Counted from the first letter of the stretch, positions 25,548-34,214 are shown. The stretch: DNA of 64,000 nucleotides from an uncultured Alphaproteobacteria bacterium (GCA_944393745.1 CALYBD010000004.1:1-64000), one strand, 5' to 3'. The notes: generated by a model not told the origin, from the sequence alone. A program made the numbers and translations.

Positions 25548-25699
25548 ACTGTACTCTCCCGTCTGATAAAGGACCTTTTTAATATACCTCAACGCCTTTT
25601 ATTTTGCGACAGAAATCTGTTAAACCGACAGATATAACATCTTGCTTATCTTTATCTTTCGCAAAAGCCGGCGCATGATTAATCGGATCGGAGGATAAA

Positions 25700-26176
25700 A
25701 TGCCCTTGAAACGTTTTAATTTTAAACCTGCCGCCCGGCTGTTTTTACTGTTATGCGTCTGCATCGGCGGCTTGTTCGCCTTTGTTATGAAAGAATACTG
25801 GAATACCGTTCAGTATAAAGATATGCCCCTGCAACTGCCCGGTGTTTCCGTTCTGTATATCATCTGCATTTTTTCCTATCTGACACAGGGAATATCTTTC
25901 GGCATTATGACAAATCATTCTCAAAAGGCGGTTTATGAAACGGCCGTACTGCTTTTTTGGGGACAGTTCATCCTGGGGATTTTGTGGCCGGGAATATTTT
26001 TCGGACTGAAGTTTTTCGGTCTGGCTTTGGTAGATTTGTTCGCTGCTTTTATTCTGATGATATTTACATTTTCACTTTTTAGAAAGATTGATCTGATTGC
26101 AGCCTATTTACTGGTACCTTTAGGCGCTTTTCTGATTTTTATCGCCATGCTGAACGCTTGGTTTTATATTTTCTGA
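25700..26176 (+). CDS. TspO/MBR-family membrane protein (divergent)
   Basis: The 158 residues form about five membrane helices. The second half matches TspO in order: GQFILGILWPGIFFGLKF near 93-110 (family pattern with LLWSPxFFG), a short helix starting ALVDL, then the Arg/Lys-Asp pair in FRKIDLIAAYLLVP near 129-142 and a closing LNAWFYIF. Several family Trp are replaced by Leu, Ile or Phe, and the N-terminal helix is more divergent. TspO proteins bind porphyrins or sterols in the membrane. GGAGG lies upstream of the ATG. Convergence or coupling with neighbours is absent. Confidence 0.72.
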   Translation: MPLKRFNFKPAARLFLLLCVCIGGLFAFVMKEYWNTVQYKDMPLQLPGVSVLYIICIFSYLTQGISFGIMTNHSQKAVYETAVLLFWGQFILGILWPGIFFGLKFFGLALVDLFAAFILMIFTFSLFRKIDLIAAYLLVPLGAFLIFIAMLNAWFYIF

Positions 26177-26196
26177 TCTTTTTAAGAAAAAACATA

Positions 26197-26226
26197 TTGA
26201 CTTAAAGTCAACTTTAGCTGTTATCT
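26197..26226 (+). promoter_or_regulatory. Promoter of larBCE overlapping a palindrome
   Basis: TTGACT (26197-26202) and TTATCT (26221-26226) are 18 bases apart. The -35 is the left half of a perfect palindrome, TTGACTT-A-AAGTCAA (26197-26211), so a dimeric regulator bound there would cover the -35. No regulator gene is adjacent. Confidence 0.6.
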
Positions 26227-26242
26227 TGGAAAAAATTTCCAA
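26226..26242 (+). promoter_or_regulatory. Second palindrome at the larB start site
   Basis: TTGGAAA-AAA-TTTCCAA (seven-base arms, three-base centre) abuts the AAGAGG ribosome site and covers the predicted transcription start. It could be an operator or, in RNA, a small hairpin limiting access to the ribosome site. Confidence 0.5.
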
Positions 26243-26254
26243 GAGGTTATTCCT

Positions 26255-26941
26255 ATGACTTCAGACAATTACACTGATTTGGGCTTTGCCAAGCTGGATA
26301 TCAGCCGCGCCGACAGAACGGGAATGAATGAAACCGTTTTCTGCCCCGGAAAGACAAAAGAACAGTTATCTGCCATTTTAAAAACGTTTTCAGACCAAAG
26401 CAAATCCGTTTTGGGGACAAGATGCAGCGCCGAACAATTCGAATATGTTTGTCGCGAGGTATCGGATCTGAACTATGATCCCGTTTCGAAAACACTTTGG
26501 CTTCAAAAAAACACACCGCCTCGTCTAAACGGCAAAATTACCGTGTGTACCGGCGGTACGGCAGACCTTCCCGTTGCCGAAGAAGCCGCACGAACAGCCG
26601 AATTTTTCGGTGCGACGACGGAACGTTGTTTTGATATCGGCATTGCCGGCATTCACCGTTTGTTTGCAAAACTGAATGATATCCGTCAGGCTGATGTGAT
26701 CATTGCCGTTGCCGGCATGGAAGGCGCCCTGCCCGGTGTCATTGCCGGTCTGGTTGACAGCCCTGTCATCGCCGTTCCGACTTCCGTGGGCTACGGCGCC
26801 TCTTTTTCAGGTCTGTCGGCCTTATTAACCATGCTGAATTCCTGTGCGGAAGGAATCTCCGTTGTCAATATCGACAACGGATTCGGTGCCGGAGTGTTGG
26901 CCTGCAGAATTATCAGATTACTTGAAAGGAAAAGAAAATGA
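26255..26941 (+). CDS. larB: Nickel-pincer cofactor biosynthesis protein LarB
   Basis: LarB carboxylates nicotinic acid adenine dinucleotide, the first step toward the nickel-pincer nucleotide cofactor. The C-terminal half has the PurE-like core: TGGTADLPVAEEAA near 100, IAVAGMEGALPGVIAGLV near 149 and PVIAVPTSVGYGASF near 168. At 228 residues it has the usual length. AAGAGG precedes the ATG and the stop overlaps larC as ATGA. Confidence 0.93.
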   Translation: MTSDNYTDLGFAKLDISRADRTGMNETVFCPGKTKEQLSAILKTFSDQSKSVLGTRCSAEQFEYVCREVSDLNYDPVSKTLWLQKNTPPRLNGKITVCTGGTADLPVAEEAARTAEFFGATTERCFDIGIAGIHRLFAKLNDIRQADVIIAVAGMEGALPGVIAGLVDSPVIAVPTSVGYGASFSGLSALLTMLNSCAEGISVVNIDNGFGAGVLACRIIRLLERKRK

Positions 26942-28152
26942 CCTCTGTTTTATATTTGGACGGTTCCTGCGGAATCAGCGGCGACATGACCGTTGCAGCC
27001 CTGCTGGATCTGGGAGCAGATGTCACAAAACTGGATCATGTTTTAAAAAATCTTCCCGTAAAGGAATTTGACTACCGCATTTCGACAAAGCAGTCTTACG
27101 GTATTAACGGCTGTGATTTTGACGTTATCCTGCACGAACACAAACATGAACATAAACATCAACATGCCCATGAACATCATCACGAACACCGTCATTTAGA
27201 TGATATTTATACACTCATCGAACAGGCGCAGATGACCGATAAGGCAAAAGAGCTGGCCAAAAAGATTTTTTTAATCGTTGCCGAAGCGGAAAGCCTGGCT
27301 CACGGTTGTCCGGTGAACGAAGTCCACTTTCATGAAGTCGGCGCCGTTGATTCCATTGTTGATATTATTTCGGCAGCCGTGTTGTTTGATGATCTGGGCA
27401 TAACCGATTGTATTGTCACAGGGTTAAGCGAAGGCAGCGGCTTTGTCAGCTGTCAGCACGGCAAACTGCCCGTCCCTGTTCCGGCCGTATTAAATATTGC
27501 CCGACAAAGCGGTATTCCTTTGCGTCCTTCCGGCCTGACGGGAGAAATGGTAACGCCGACGGGCATTGCCATTGCTGCGGCGGTGCGCACGCGTTCGTCT
27601 TTGCCGGCACAGTACAAAGTTATCAAAACAGGCACCGGATTGGGAAAACGTGATTTCGGACAGGCAAATATGTTGCGCGCCATGATTATTGAAGAAGATC
27701 AAAATGAAGATCAGATTTATGTGGTGGAATGCAATATTGATGACGCGGCGGGGGAAGAACTGGGCTATACGATGGAAAAACTGATATCGGCCGGTGCGCG
27801 CGATGTCCATTTCATTCCGTGCTTTATGAAAAAAAACCGTCCGGGCTATATCCTGCGGGTTATCACCGGCGTCAAGGAATTAGCCGAAATTGAACGAACC
27901 GTTTTTGCATATACCTCCACAATCGGGCTGCGCAAATATCCGGTAGAACGAACCTGCATGTCCCGGGAAACAATGACCGTATCTTTGGCAGAAGCCGAGA
28001 TTAACGTCAAAAAATGCACGCTGGGCGATATTGTACGTTATTATCCCGAATATGAAAGCCTGCGAAGCGCTGCCGAAAAATCAGGAAAATCTTTGCGAAC
28101 TCTTTATGAACAGGCGGCATTGCAGGCCGGTGAAAAAGATGAACACCGCTGA
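26938..28152 (+). CDS. larC: Nickel-pincer cofactor nickel insertase LarC
   Basis: LarC inserts nickel into the pincer nucleotide in a CTP-dependent reaction. The 404-residue protein is one continuous frame, unlike the lactobacillus gene that needs a frameshift to join its two parts. Landmarks are the N-terminal GSCGISGDMTVAALLDLG, a His-rich insertion at about 66-86 that may hold nickel, HFHEVGAVDSIVDI near 126 and GLTGEMVTPTG near 199. It overlaps larB by four bases and larE by 14. Confidence 0.94.
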   Translation: MTSVLYLDGSCGISGDMTVAALLDLGADVTKLDHVLKNLPVKEFDYRISTKQSYGINGCDFDVILHEHKHEHKHQHAHEHHHEHRHLDDIYTLIEQAQMTDKAKELAKKIFLIVAEAESLAHGCPVNEVHFHEVGAVDSIVDIISAAVLFDDLGITDCIVTGLSEGSGFVSCQHGKLPVPVPAVLNIARQSGIPLRPSGLTGEMVTPTGIAIAAAVRTRSSLPAQYKVIKTGTGLGKRDFGQANMLRAMIIEEDQNEDQIYVVECNIDDAAGEELGYTMEKLISAGARDVHFIPCFMKKNRPGYILRVITGVKELAEIERTVFAYTSTIGLRKYPVERTCMSRETMTVSLAEAEINVKKCTLGDIVRYYPEYESLRSAAEKSGKSLRTLYEQAALQAGEKDEHR

Positions 28153-28948
28153 ACGCTTAAAAAATTATTTGCGTCCGCTGTGCCCCGCGGGCATTGCTCT
28201 GGCTTTTTCAGGAGGAACGGACAGTACCGTTTTATTAAAACTGCTCAGTGATCTGCACAAAGAAAAACCATTTCCTTTTGCCGCTTTTTATGCACAATCT
28301 GTTCTGCAATACAAAAAAAATTTCGCGGACGTAAAAACACTGTGCGATTCCTGCAATGCGGAATTAATTCTGATACAAACGGATCCGCTGGCGATTCCGG
28401 AAATAAAATACAATCGTTTTGATCGTTGCTATCTGTGTAAAAAAGATATTTTTTCCCGTTTAATCTCTCTTGCCGACAGCAAAGGATTAAAGAACGTCAT
28501 TGACGGAACAAACGCCGATGATTTAAACGTTTACCGCCCCGGATTAAAAGCTTTAAAAGAACTGAACGTTTTATCCCCCTTGGCGGAATTGGGAATATCA
28601 AAAAAGGACATACGCCGGACAGCCGCAGAACTCGGATTAAAAAATGCTGCCAAGCCGGCGGCTCCCTGCCTGGCCACCCGATTTGAATATAATACGCAAC
28701 TTGATCCGGAAAAAATAAACAAGATTGCCCGTGCAGAAGCTTTTTTACAGCGACTTTTCGCGCATACCGACAATATCCGTTTACGCTGTCACGGGAACAT
28801 TGCACGTATTGAAATCACACGGGATAACTTTGCTGTCGTTTTGCAGCATTCAACGGAAATAACCGAATATCTCAAAAAAACGGGGTTTTCCTATATAACG
28901 CTTGATCTGGACGGTTTCCGATCCGGCAGTATGGATATACAAAAGTAA
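28139..28948 (+). CDS. larE: Pincer cofactor sulfur transferase LarE
   Basis: LarE puts sulfur into the pincer precursor. The 269 residues carry the PP-loop SGGTDS at 24-29, RCYLCK with Cys 97 and 100, and PCLATR with Cys 177. In the best-studied LarE the Cys in the last position is consumed as sulfur donor; versions with three Cys have been linked to an iron-sulfur cluster that can act catalytically. The pattern here suits the latter, by inference. The ATG at 28139, inside larC, is chosen over an upstream ATG because residues before it do not belong to the family. Confidence 0.92.
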   Translation: MNTAERLKNYLRPLCPAGIALAFSGGTDSTVLLKLLSDLHKEKPFPFAAFYAQSVLQYKKNFADVKTLCDSCNAELILIQTDPLAIPEIKYNRFDRCYLCKKDIFSRLISLADSKGLKNVIDGTNADDLNVYRPGLKALKELNVLSPLAELGISKKDIRRTAAELGLKNAAKPAAPCLATRFEYNTQLDPEKINKIARAEAFLQRLFAHTDNIRLRCHGNIARIEITRDNFAVVLQHSTEITEYLKKTGFSYITLDLDGFRSGSMDIQK

Positions 28949-29195
28949 AATCATATATAGTTTTGCTTTTATTTTTTTTCTGAACGTCACCTGTTGCGCA
29001 GAATATGAACAAATACTGTTTATACCGTCTTCTGATGATTGATTAATCGATTCGCTTTTTCGTGACCGTTAGAGCAAAGATCATTTTAAACATAACGACA
29101 AATTGATAAAAAAACTTGCCCGATCCGGTTGACAAACGTTGCCTGTCAATACACTCCCTGACAGATAAGCATTTCCTGCCGATTTTCACGCAAAC
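28949..29195. other. AT-rich intergenic region without a gene
   Basis: About 250 bases between larE and the following terminator hold no credible frame. An inverted repeat TTGACA (29129-29134) with TGTCAA (29144-29149) is present, followed by CCCTGACAG. TTGACA could be a -35 but no good -10 lies at 16-18 bases. A larE terminator was not identified. A small RNA cannot be ruled out or supported. Confidence 0.4.
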
Positions 29196-29226
29196 AAAAA
29201 AAACCTTGCACCACTCGGGTGCAAGG
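29196..29226 (-). terminator. Terminator of the exported-protein gene at 29,251
   Basis: A 9-bp stem CCTTGCACC/GGTGCAAGG (29204-29212 with 29218-29226) is followed on the minus strand by eight T. It starts 24 bases after the stop codon. Confidence 0.88.
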
Positions 29227-29250
29227 GAAAAAAGTTTTTATAGAAAACAA

Positions 29251-29853
29251 TTATTTTGCCGAAAGCAGGTTTAATGAATTTCCGATCAGATTTTCATAGG
29301 ACAGACCTGTTTCAACTTCAAACTGGTCTAACACCAGACGTGCCCCCTGTGAAAAAGGATCGTCCTGACGTTTCAGGTCTCGCATTGCTTTAAAAATACG
29401 CTTACGCACCGCTTCAGGTGCCGCCTTGACCCGTTTTTCAAACGTATCCGGAATTTCATAGCCCATATTACGCAAATGCTGTGTAATAGACAAAATATTA
29501 TGAATATTGACTTCCGGAGCCGTTGCCCGCTGACCGTAATCGGTTCCCCAAGTTGTCATTTCACCCGTAAATTCCGGCATTTTTGTATTCCAAATGTTAT
29601 CGCTGCCACCTTCATATGTCGGCTGATACGGCTGAGAACCATAAATAACGGGTCCCACCTGCTGTACGTGAACAACCGTTGTGCCCGTTGCCCCTGTTTG
29701 CACATTGGAAACAGCCGAAGAAGAAGGCTGCTGCTGTGCCGCCCACGGGTCTGCCGGCAAAGCCTGAGCATGAGCCAAAGAAGTTGTCAAAACAACAGCC
29801 AAAGAAACAACGGCTGCCCGGCAATATGTCATTTTGTCTTGTGTTCTTTTCAT
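29251..29853 (-). CDS. Exported protein of unknown function
   Basis: The 200-residue product has a signal peptide with cleavage after AHA near residue 29. Residues 35-75 are rich in Gln, Ser, Val and Gly and look disordered; residues 110-200 look helical, with basic stretches such as RVKAAPEAVRKRIFKAMRDL. No Cys remains in the mature part and no family is recognised. GAGGATG precedes the ATG. The gene is monocistronic, with its own terminator. Confidence 0.75.
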   Translation of the reverse strand: MKRTQDKMTYCRAAVVSLAVVLTTSLAHAQALPADPWAAQQQPSSSAVSNVQTGATGTTVVHVQQVGPVIYGSQPYQPTYEGGSDNIWNTKMPEFTGEMTTWGTDYGQRATAPEVNIHNILSITQHLRNMGYEIPDTFEKRVKAAPEAVRKRIFKAMRDLKRQDDPFSQGARLVLDQFEVETGLSYENLIGNSLNLLSAK

Positions 29854-29991
29854 CGCATCCTCGCCGATAAAAGTTTCACCTTATTTATAGAATACTCCTT
29901 TTCTGCAAAAAGGAATAGTTACAAATATATGTCATCAGACGTTTTTTTCAAAAAAAACATATTTTTGTTTTTTATCAATGCGTTAAAAAGA

Positions 29992-31377
29992 TCAAATCCT
30001 TTTCCACTGCGTACCGTTCGGTGTGTCTTCAATCACAATGCCCAGATCGGCCAGCTGTTTACGGACGGCGTCTGCCGTTGTGAAATCCTTGGCTTTACGC
30101 GCATCGGTTCGTTTCTGAATCAATGATTCTATTTCTGATTCACTGATTTCATTTTCTGCCGATGCCGACGATCCGGTACGGAACCATTCTTCGGGATCCC
30201 GGTACAACAATCCCAGCAAATGCGCCGACGCAATCAGTTCTTTTTTTATTTCCGCCTGTTCGTCGGCCGTCTTTGCCTTATTCAAAGCCGTTGCCAAACC
30301 ATGCAGGACGGCAATGGCTTTCGGCGTATTCAAATCGTCCTGTAAAGCTTCAACAACTTCCGTATTCGGCTTTGTTTCCGACCAATCCACTTCAGGTGTT
30401 GAACGCAAAGCCGTATAAAAACGATCCATGGTCTGTTTGGCCTGTTTTAATCCTTCCGGCAACCAGTTTAAAGGTTGATGATAATGTGTTCCCAGCACAT
30501 ACAAACGGAAAGCTTCCCCCGGCACCTGATCCAGAATTTCCCGAATGGTAAAAAAGTTGCCCAATGATTTTGACATCTTTTCGCCGTTTACCATTAAATG
30601 TCCGTTATGCAACCAATATTTGGCATAAAAGTCATGTCCGAAGGCACAGCAGGATTGCGCAATTTCATTTTCATGATGCGGGAAAATCAAATCCTGTCCG
30701 CCGCCGTGAATATCAAACGTTTCCCCCAGATATTTGCTGCTCATGGCCGAACATTCCAAGTGCCAGCCCGGACGACCGAAGCCCCAGGGACTGTCCCAGC
30801 CCGGCTGCATTTCATCAGACGGCTTCCATAAAATAAAATCACCGGGATCTTTTTTATACGGCGCCACCTCTACCCGCGCGCCGGCAATCATCTCGTCCAT
30901 TGATCGGCCGGACAACGCCCCGTAATTTTTCATTTTCGATACGCTGAACAAAACGTGCCCTTGCGCTTCATAAGCATATCCGTTATCAACCAACCGACGA
31001 ACCAGATCAATCATTTCAGCAATATGTTGTGTCGCGCGCGGTTCAATGTCCGGCGGCAAAGCATTTAATTCGGCAATATCTTCATGAAAAAAGCGTGCTG
31101 TCTTTTCCGTAATAACATCAATCGGTTCACCGCTTTCCTGCGATTTTTTAATGATTTTATCGTCAACGTCCGTGATATTGCGTACGTAAGTCACCTTGGG
31201 ATACATGACCTTAAGCAAACGATATAATGTGTCAAACACAATAATCGGACGGGCATTGCCGATATGAGCACGGTCGTAAACCGTCGGTCCGCAAACATAC
31301 ATGCGAACATTGTTTTCATCTAAAGGAACAAAGGGTTCTTTGCGGCGGGTTAAAGTATTGAATACGGTAAAAGTCAT
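29992..31377 (-). CDS. cysS: Cysteinyl-tRNA synthetase
   Basis: Class I synthetase of 461 residues. The zinc and HIGH region reads MYVCGPTVYDRAHIGNARP near residues 27-45, with Cys 29; the remaining zinc ligands are in WHLECSAMSS near 205 and HHENEIAQS near 235. The KMSKS loop is present (EKMSKSLGNF near 269). The C-terminal anticodon-binding helices are complete. It lies four bases after gltX, last of nadE-gltX-cysS. Confidence 0.98.
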   Translation of the reverse strand: MTFTVFNTLTRRKEPFVPLDENNVRMYVCGPTVYDRAHIGNARPIIVFDTLYRLLKVMYPKVTYVRNITDVDDKIIKKSQESGEPIDVITEKTARFFHEDIAELNALPPDIEPRATQHIAEMIDLVRRLVDNGYAYEAQGHVLFSVSKMKNYGALSGRSMDEMIAGARVEVAPYKKDPGDFILWKPSDEMQPGWDSPWGFGRPGWHLECSAMSSKYLGETFDIHGGGQDLIFPHHENEIAQSCCAFGHDFYAKYWLHNGHLMVNGEKMSKSLGNFFTIREILDQVPGEAFRLYVLGTHYHQPLNWLPEGLKQAKQTMDRFYTALRSTPEVDWSETKPNTEVVEALQDDLNTPKAIAVLHGLATALNKAKTADEQAEIKKELIASAHLLGLLYRDPEEWFRTGSSASAENEISESEIESLIQKRTDARKAKDFTTADAVRKQLADLGIVIEDTPNGTQWKRI

Positions 31378-31381
31378 TTTT

Positions 31382-32731
31382 TTATCCTTGCAGACGCATA
31401 ATTGTTTTTTGACGCCCCAATACGGGCAAAAGCATTTTCAATTCGGGTCCTTGTTCCCGGCCGGTCAAAGCCAGACGAATCGGGTGGAACAAATCACGGC
31501 CTTTTCTGCCTGTTTCCGCCTTAACAACAGCCGTCCAGACTGCAAAAGTCGTTTCGTCAAAATCACCGGAAGGCAAAAGTGCCGCGGCCTGCCTGCAAAA
31601 AAGGCGATCCTGTTCATTCAACGAAAACCGTTCATCGGAAGAACAAATACGTTCCCATTCGGCAATGTCGGCTATTTGATCAATATTCGGACTGACTGCG
31701 GCCCAGAATAAAGCCGATATTTCCGGTTCGCCCCGTTCTTTTAAACGAGCATTTACTGCCGGCAACGACATGGATCGGACAACACGCGGATTCAGTTTAA
31801 ACAAATCGTCCGTATCAAAATGCGGCTGAGCCCGTCCGAAATGCGTTAAATCAAAATGATCCGCCAATTCTTCCAACGTTTGACAAACAACAACCGGATC
31901 CGATGTCCCCAGACGCGCCAACAGACAAGCAATCGTCATCGGTTCGATTCCCTGTTCGCGCAATTCCCGAGAACTCAGCGACCCCAAACGTTTTGATAAC
32001 TTGCCTTCATGCCCCGTCAATAACGGCGGGTGACCGAATTCGGGAATTTTTGCCCCCAAAGCTTCAAACATCTGGATCTGAACCGCCGTATTGGTGACAT
32101 GATCTTCTCCGCGGATAATATGCGTTATGCCGAAATCCATATCGTCAATTACGGACGGCAGCATATACGGGAAAGTTCCGTCTTCACGAACAATAATCGG
32201 GTCGCTTAAATGCGCGCCGTTATAGGAACAATGACCGCGAACCATATCGTCCCAGGACGTTTCCTTATGTTCCAGCATAAAACGATAATGCGGCCGGCGC
32301 CCTTGTGCTTCCAGTTCGTTTTTTTCCTCCGGCGACAGTTTCAAACCGGAACGATCGTAAACGGGGGGCAATCCTCTGGCCCGCTGACGGCGGCGTTTGT
32401 ATTCCAGCTCTTCGGCCGTTTCATAACACGCGTAAACCAATCCGCGCTGTTTTAATTCTTCCAGGACCTGACGGTAACGATCCAGCCGAGCAGACTGATG
32501 TTCCAACCTGTCCCAGGAAATCCCCAGCCAACGCATATCCTCGTAAACCGCCTGTTCATATTCGGGTCTGGATCGTTCCGTATCCGTATCGTCCATACGC
32601 AACACGAAACGAAACTTTTCGCCCGTACGTTTTTGAACACTGAGCGCAAACAAGTAATTTAACAACGCCGTACGCAGATTCCCGATATGCATATACCCCG
32701 TCGGGCTGGGAGCAAAACGAACACTAACCAC
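31382..32731 (-). CDS. gltX: Glutamyl-tRNA synthetase
   Basis: Class I synthetase with RFAPSPTGYMHIGNLRTA at the N-terminus (HIGH motif) and KLSKR near residue 245 as the KMSKS equivalent. The start is GTG at 32731, giving 449 residues: it lies four bases after the nadE stop with AAGG upstream, and the family begins here. A longer reading would run 62 residues into nadE out of frame and has no family support. Alphaproteobacteria often have two gltX copies, one of which may load tRNA(Gln); which one this is cannot be told. Confidence 0.95.
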   Translation of the reverse strand: MVSVRFAPSPTGYMHIGNLRTALLNYLFALSVQKRTGEKFRFVLRMDDTDTERSRPEYEQAVYEDMRWLGISWDRLEHQSARLDRYRQVLEELKQRGLVYACYETAEELEYKRRRQRARGLPPVYDRSGLKLSPEEKNELEAQGRRPHYRFMLEHKETSWDDMVRGHCSYNGAHLSDPIIVREDGTFPYMLPSVIDDMDFGITHIIRGEDHVTNTAVQIQMFEALGAKIPEFGHPPLLTGHEGKLSKRLGSLSSRELREQGIEPMTIACLLARLGTSDPVVVCQTLEELADHFDLTHFGRAQPHFDTDDLFKLNPRVVRSMSLPAVNARLKERGEPEISALFWAAVSPNIDQIADIAEWERICSSDERFSLNEQDRLFCRQAAALLPSGDFDETTFAVWTAVVKAETGRKGRDLFHPIRLALTGREQGPELKMLLPVLGRQKTIMRLQG

Positions 32732-32735
32732 GTTT

Positions 32736-34214
32736 TTAAACCTTTTTGGTAATCGGATAATGCCAGTCACCGTTAAAAGACCTGCGGGACAACTTAACGC
32801 CCAACGCCCCTTGTGCGCGTTTAAATTCGGCACGGTGCAGCAAAGAATATACTTTTTTGACAACGGCTTCGTCATATCCGGCGCTGACGACCTCTTCAAT
32901 GCCGGCATCGTTTTCAACCAACAGCTTTAAGATGCCGTCCAGCGTCTCGTACGGCGGCAAAGAATCTTCGTCTTTTTGTCCTTCACGCAGTTCGGCCGTC
33001 GGTGCTTTGGTAATCAGGCGATCCGGCATAATCCGATGAACATCGTTTTTAATCCAAGCCGGGTGATTGGCATTACGCCAGCGCGCCAAGTCATAAGCGT
33101 CCGTTTTATATAAGTCGTTAATCGGCGCAAAGCCGCCGCACGTATCGCCGTACAGGGTTGCGTATCCGACGGAAGCTTCGGATTTGTTACCCGTTGCCAA
33201 CAACAAATCGCCGAATTTGTTTGACAAAGCCATCAACAAAACGCCGCGCAGACGCGCCTGCAAATTTTCTTCCGTCGTATCGGCGGAATATCCTTTAAAC
33301 ATCGGCGTCAACAGCTTTTCAAAACAATTCACGGGATCAACAATCGGTAAAATATCGTAACGAACGCCCAAAGCCTCTGCCACGGCCCGCGCATCGTCCA
33401 GACTTTCCTTAGACGTATATTCGGACGGCATCATTACGGTACGCACCTTATCCGCCCCCAATGCGTCCACGGCAATAGCCGCACACAGGGCGCTGTCAAA
33501 ACCGCCGGACAAACCGAGAATAACCCCTTTAAAACCGTTCTTGCGCACAAAATCGCCCAACCCCATTGTCAGCGCCCGCCATGTATTTTCGGGCTCTGTC
33601 GTCCAAGGCCAGGAAATATCGTCTACACCGGCAACGCCCGTTTCCCATAACGGCAGACATTCCACAAAACCGCCGTCCAGATCCAGCATGAAAGACCCGC
33701 CCGGGAAAACAGCACCGTCATTGCCGCCCACCAGATTTGTATAAACCAACGGCAGGCGAATACGAGTCGCAAACGTTCTGGAATGTTCCAATGTTTCCGT
33801 AACGGAACCGCTGCGGAACGGCCGAGCGTCCAGGACAATCAGTTTATCCGATCCTTCACAGTTAACGGGTTCAAACCCGACGGAAACAGCGACCGTCCGC
33901 CCCGCAATCGTAAAACGATTTCCGTAATGAACGCCTTTTTCATTCAACAGCACCGGCGAAGCACCGCCCGCGCCATCGGGAATAGCCGTCAGGATTTCAC
34001 GACCGTTATGATAAACTTCAGCCAATTTTTTATGGACTTCGGCCATAAACGATTTTGAAAAAGCCAGATCACCCAACGGCCAGCCGGTCAAAGCATATGC
34101 CGGCAGAATTAATGTTTCGCCTTTGCAGTGCGGGCATTGTTCCGCCGCCCAATGGATCAGTTTCAGGTTGCCGTCCAAATCGCCCGGAATAGGATTCAAC
34201 TGTGCAATCAGCAT
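32736..34214 (-). CDS. nadE: NAD synthetase with a degenerate glutaminase domain
   Basis: The C-terminal synthetase domain is intact: LGLSGGFDSAL (PP-loop at 236-241), MMPSEYTSKES, LLATGNKSEASVGYATLYGD and a complete tail. It forms NAD from deamido-NAD, ATP and ammonia. The N-terminal domain has the nitrilase fold but not its catalytic triad: LILPAYALTGW has Ala 39 where the family has Glu; the loop carrying the catalytic Lys before the next strand is largely missing; and VAVSVGFE has Gly 113 where the nucleophilic Cys is expected. Cys 119 is nearby but off the pattern. Length is 492, about 50 short of two-domain NadE. Free ammonia may be the nitrogen source. Confidence 0.9.
   Translation of the reverse strand: MLIAQLNPIPGDLDGNLKLIHWAAEQCPHCKGETLILPAYALTGWPLGDLAFSKSFMAEVHKKLAEVYHNGREILTAIPDGAGGASPVLLNEKGVHYGNRFTIAGRTVAVSVGFEPVNCEGSDKLIVLDARPFRSGSVTETLEHSRTFATRIRLPLVYTNLVGGNDGAVFPGGSFMLDLDGGFVECLPLWETGVAGVDDISWPWTTEPENTWRALTMGLGDFVRKNGFKGVILGLSGGFDSALCAAIAVDALGADKVRTVMMPSEYTSKESLDDARAVAEALGVRYDILPIVDPVNCFEKLLTPMFKGYSADTTEENLQARLRGVLLMALSNKFGDLLLATGNKSEASVGYATLYGDTCGGFAPINDLYKTDAYDLARWRNANHPAWIKNDVHRIMPDRLITKAPTAELREGQKDEDSLPPYETLDGILKLLVENDAGIEEVVSAGYDEAVVKKVYSLLHRAEFKRAQGALGVKLSRRSFNGDWHYPITKKV

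Noticed and set aside
29476-30126. Open frame of 216 codons on the plus strand
   Set aside because: Antisense to the exported-protein gene and to cysS; low-quality sequence rich in Cys, Arg and Ser.
32732-32917. N-terminal extension of gltX
   Set aside because: The extra 62 residues overlap nadE in another frame and are not part of the synthetase family; GTG at 32731 fits better.
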